From the NCBI RefSeq assembly GCF_019795105.1, contig NZ_JAIMFO010000005.1, forward strand, positions 248,001 to 312,000: DNA of 64,000 bases, written 5' to 3'. The position numbers were made by a program, and so were the translations under genes. Under the pieces are notes generated by a model. The model was not told where the DNA came from. It searched no databases and was given only the letters and a program-made list of their open reading frames with translations. Origin of the DNA: Collinsella ureilytica (GTDB lineage Bacteria > Actinomycetota > Coriobacteriia > Coriobacteriales > Coriobacteriaceae). This document shows positions 62,334 through 64,000 of the stretch, piece by piece (position 1 is the first letter of the stretch; each line of letters begins with the position of its first letter).

Positions 62334-63247
62334 ATGAAAGTGAGCTATACCCAAGAGCAGAGAGCAAAAGCGGTAAAAGTCTATAGAAAGACTAAGTCTT
62401 TCGCTCAAACAATACGCATACTTGGTTACCCTTCACGTCACATATTGTTTGACTGGGTGAAACATCCAAATCCTAAACCAAAGTCTAAGCAGCCTAGAAC
62501 GCCAGCAAAAAGATATAGCTGGCAGCTCAAAAGACTCGCTGTTGCAAAGGTCATAAGCGGGCAAGACATAAAAGAGATTGCCTATAAGCTCGGTATCGTG
62601 AGCTACGATGCCCCTTCCGCCCTGATTAATGCCTACTTTAAAGATGAATCAGGCTCACCCGTGGAAGAGGTAATTGCCGACGTACTCCCCGGGTCTGAAC
62701 AGCGCATCTATCTAGATAACTTCACCGCTATCAAGCAGTTTAAAGACTATAAACCCAATGCCTTCTTCTATGGTTCCGATGATACAAGTTTAGGCAAAGT
62801 ACGCCTTTTCACCGATAAAGATGGTCGTCAGTTCATATCCTTTACTGCCGAGCGCAATGCCGACCTGGATATCCAGTATGTACCGGGCAAAGATGATCGT
62901 CATGCACCAAACGCAAGTGGTGTTCACACTGAAAGCCAAAGCGACAACAAACCCGATACAAAGAATGAGCAGAAACCTATAGACACATCGAAAGATCAGG
63001 AGCAGAAAAAGAATGGACAAGAGCCGATAGATATGTCGGTAAATCAGAATCAGACACACGATCAGCAGCAAGAACAAACAAGCAAAGACAGGAACAAAAG
63101 CAGCTGAAAACCCAAGATCTGGGCAACAACAAGAAACCCCGCCGTCATCTTCCTCAAACAGGAGATACTGCTTTCGTTTTGACAACAGCAGTAACCGGAT
63201 TCTCTTCGATAGGCCTGCTCGGTGCTGCACTTCGCCGTCGTCAATAA
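62334..63247 (+). pseudogene. Chimeric ORF: IS3 OrfA-like HTH joined to LPQTG surface-protein tail, frameshifted
   Basis: The ATG at 62334 has a good GGAGGTTTG site. Residues 1-45 (YTQEQRAKAVKVYRK...RILGYPSRHILFDWVK) look like the helix-turn-helix of IS3-family OrfA; a second such motif follows (RYSWQLKRLAVAKVISG...YKLGI). From ~residue 120 the sequence changes to a different domain and a Gln/Lys/Asp-rich stretch, stopping at 63107. One extra A in the run at 63096-63099 would continue it through HLPQTGDTAF, a hydrophobic helix and LRRRQ to 63247. There is no signal peptide. Likely a deletion fusion, or an unusual gene. Confidence 0.65.
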
Positions 63248-63694
63248 AGAGATAAGCTTTTGCATCTTTGCTCTGTTTGCACATCGCCGCTACTTAGCAG
63301 CGCTGTGCAGCAATCGATAGGTTCAGCTTCAGGAACGTAACGCCGCCGCTAGCAGCGCTGTGCGACAATCGGTCGTATAGCGTCGAGCGGCGGTTTGCTT
63401 ATGCCGATACTATTTCCATCCTGGAATCAATAGTGTCTGTGTGCTGAATCACGTGTGTTTTGAGTAAGACAGTATGGTGGACATGTGACGCATGTCGAGT
63501 TCAAGCAGATTTTCAGCGGTTGAGGGGTTTAACAAGACGTTGGATGGTTAAATCGAACGAGTATATAGCTTAAATATTATGCGCTGTGGCTGCAAGGTAG
63601 CAATTACTCATTCCAGCAGACGCTATGATGAGCATGCAGCTGTCCGTTACCTAATGTAAGATATGAGCTCGACAAAGATAAGGCCAAGTAGAGT
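63248..63694. other. Intergenic region with ~25-bp direct repeat
   Basis: 447 bases. TAGCAGCGCTGTGC followed by similar sequence occurs at 63295 and 63350. Composition becomes AT-rich after ~63590. No gene seen. Confidence 0.5.
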
Positions 63695-64000
63695 ATGTGT
63701 GAAAAAGAAAAAATGCAACATCAAAAGCTCTATAACGCAAATTATGATAAGAGCCTAAAAAAGAACGAATACGATGCAAAACTCTATGTCAAGAGTATAA
63801 CCGGCTCCCTATTGAGGATCTGGATATCCGCCGTCAAATGTTAAAAAGAATTCTTGGAAAAACGGGTAATAATATTCAAATTGAACCGGACTTTTGGTGT
63901 GATTATGGCTACCAAATCGAGGTCGGTGAAAACTTTTATGCCAATCATGATTTGGTGATCCTTGATACAGGCGGTGTCCGTTTTGGTAACAATATTTTCA
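63695..64000 (+). pseudogene. Maltose/galactoside O-acetyltransferase-like gene, frameshifted and cut by window end
   Basis: The first frame gives MCEKEKMQHQKLYNANYDKS and stops soon after 63780. The next frame continues LCQEYNRLPIEDLDIRRQML, then PDFWCDYGYQIEVGENFYAN and ILDTGGVRFGNNIF to the window edge. Together these match the N-terminal Mac domain and the first hexapeptide repeats of maltose acetyltransferase. One extra A in the four-A run at 63778-63781 restores one frame. The C-terminal half lies outside the window. Confidence 0.75.

Noticed and set aside
62334-62700. Complete IS3-family insertion sequence
   Set aside because: Only OrfA-like HTH motifs are present; no OrfB integrase core and no terminal inverted repeats were found.
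1-64000. tRNA or rRNA genes
   Set aside because: I looked for T-loop-like and rRNA-like stretches in the gaps on both strands and found none; a short tRNA could still have been missed by eye.

Overview
The window reads as a chromosomal segment of a Gram-positive actinobacterium of the class Coriobacteriia, most likely family Atopobiaceae; the genus is not resolved. Support: purine-rich ribosome binding sites, mid-range GC, cell-wall proteins with LPXTG-type anchors, PTS sugar uptake, an archaeal-style topoisomerase I, Tat plus hypAB, and several genes resembling proteins known mainly from this class. The assignment is inferred from protein character, not from a database search. I saw no rRNA, tRNA, CRISPR array, complete insertion sequence or prophage.

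Layout. 1-3757 (minus): HEAT-like protein (partial), small membrane protein, hydroxyisobutyrate-dehydrogenase-type enzyme with a His/Cys-rich tail, DegV, ribosome hibernation factor. 4031-5020: orphan amino-acid-binding lipoprotein. 5373-12360 (minus): topA-tmk-holB-PSP1-comF. 12471-15494: hypB, hypA, tatC, tatA-like and a STAS protein. 15980-17284: aminotransferase. 17602-19677 (plus): two small unknown genes and an XRE regulator with membrane segments. 19707-24491: nhaA, Mn-type pyrophosphatase and a wall-anchored C69 dipeptidase. 24874-28898: cellobiose-type PTS (IIA, IIB, IIC) with a phospho-beta-glucosidase. 29246-32477: a decaying lantibiotic-transport-like ABC locus. 32611-36288: ABC exporter, GntR regulator, manA. 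36724-37582: general PTS proteins. 38059-49042: a surface protein, brnQ, pcrA, uraA, azgA, uppP. 49276-55094: universal stress protein, two-component system, two unknowns, purH. 55302-64000: DUF2207 protein, gluQ, InlB-repeat surface protein, ferritin, a frameshifted HTH/LPXTG chimera and a frameshifted, truncated maltose-acetyltransferase-type gene.

How it fits together. The content suits a fermentative, host-associated bacterium taking up beta-glucosides by PTS (IIBCA, HPr, IIA-Glc, GH1, ManA), salvaging and making purines and pyrimidines (AzgA, UraA, PurH), importing branched-chain amino acids, and displaying sortase-anchored proteins. No sortase lies in the window.

Most unusual features: the 77-residue His/Cys tail on an oxidoreductase; a dispersed ~95-bp hairpin element present three times; a nine-G tract in the signal peptide region of a surface protein; a clustering of -1 homopolymer frameshifts in accessory genes while housekeeping genes stay intact; an HTH/LPXTG chimeric ORF; and intergenic gaps filled with unrelated short-period tandem repeats.
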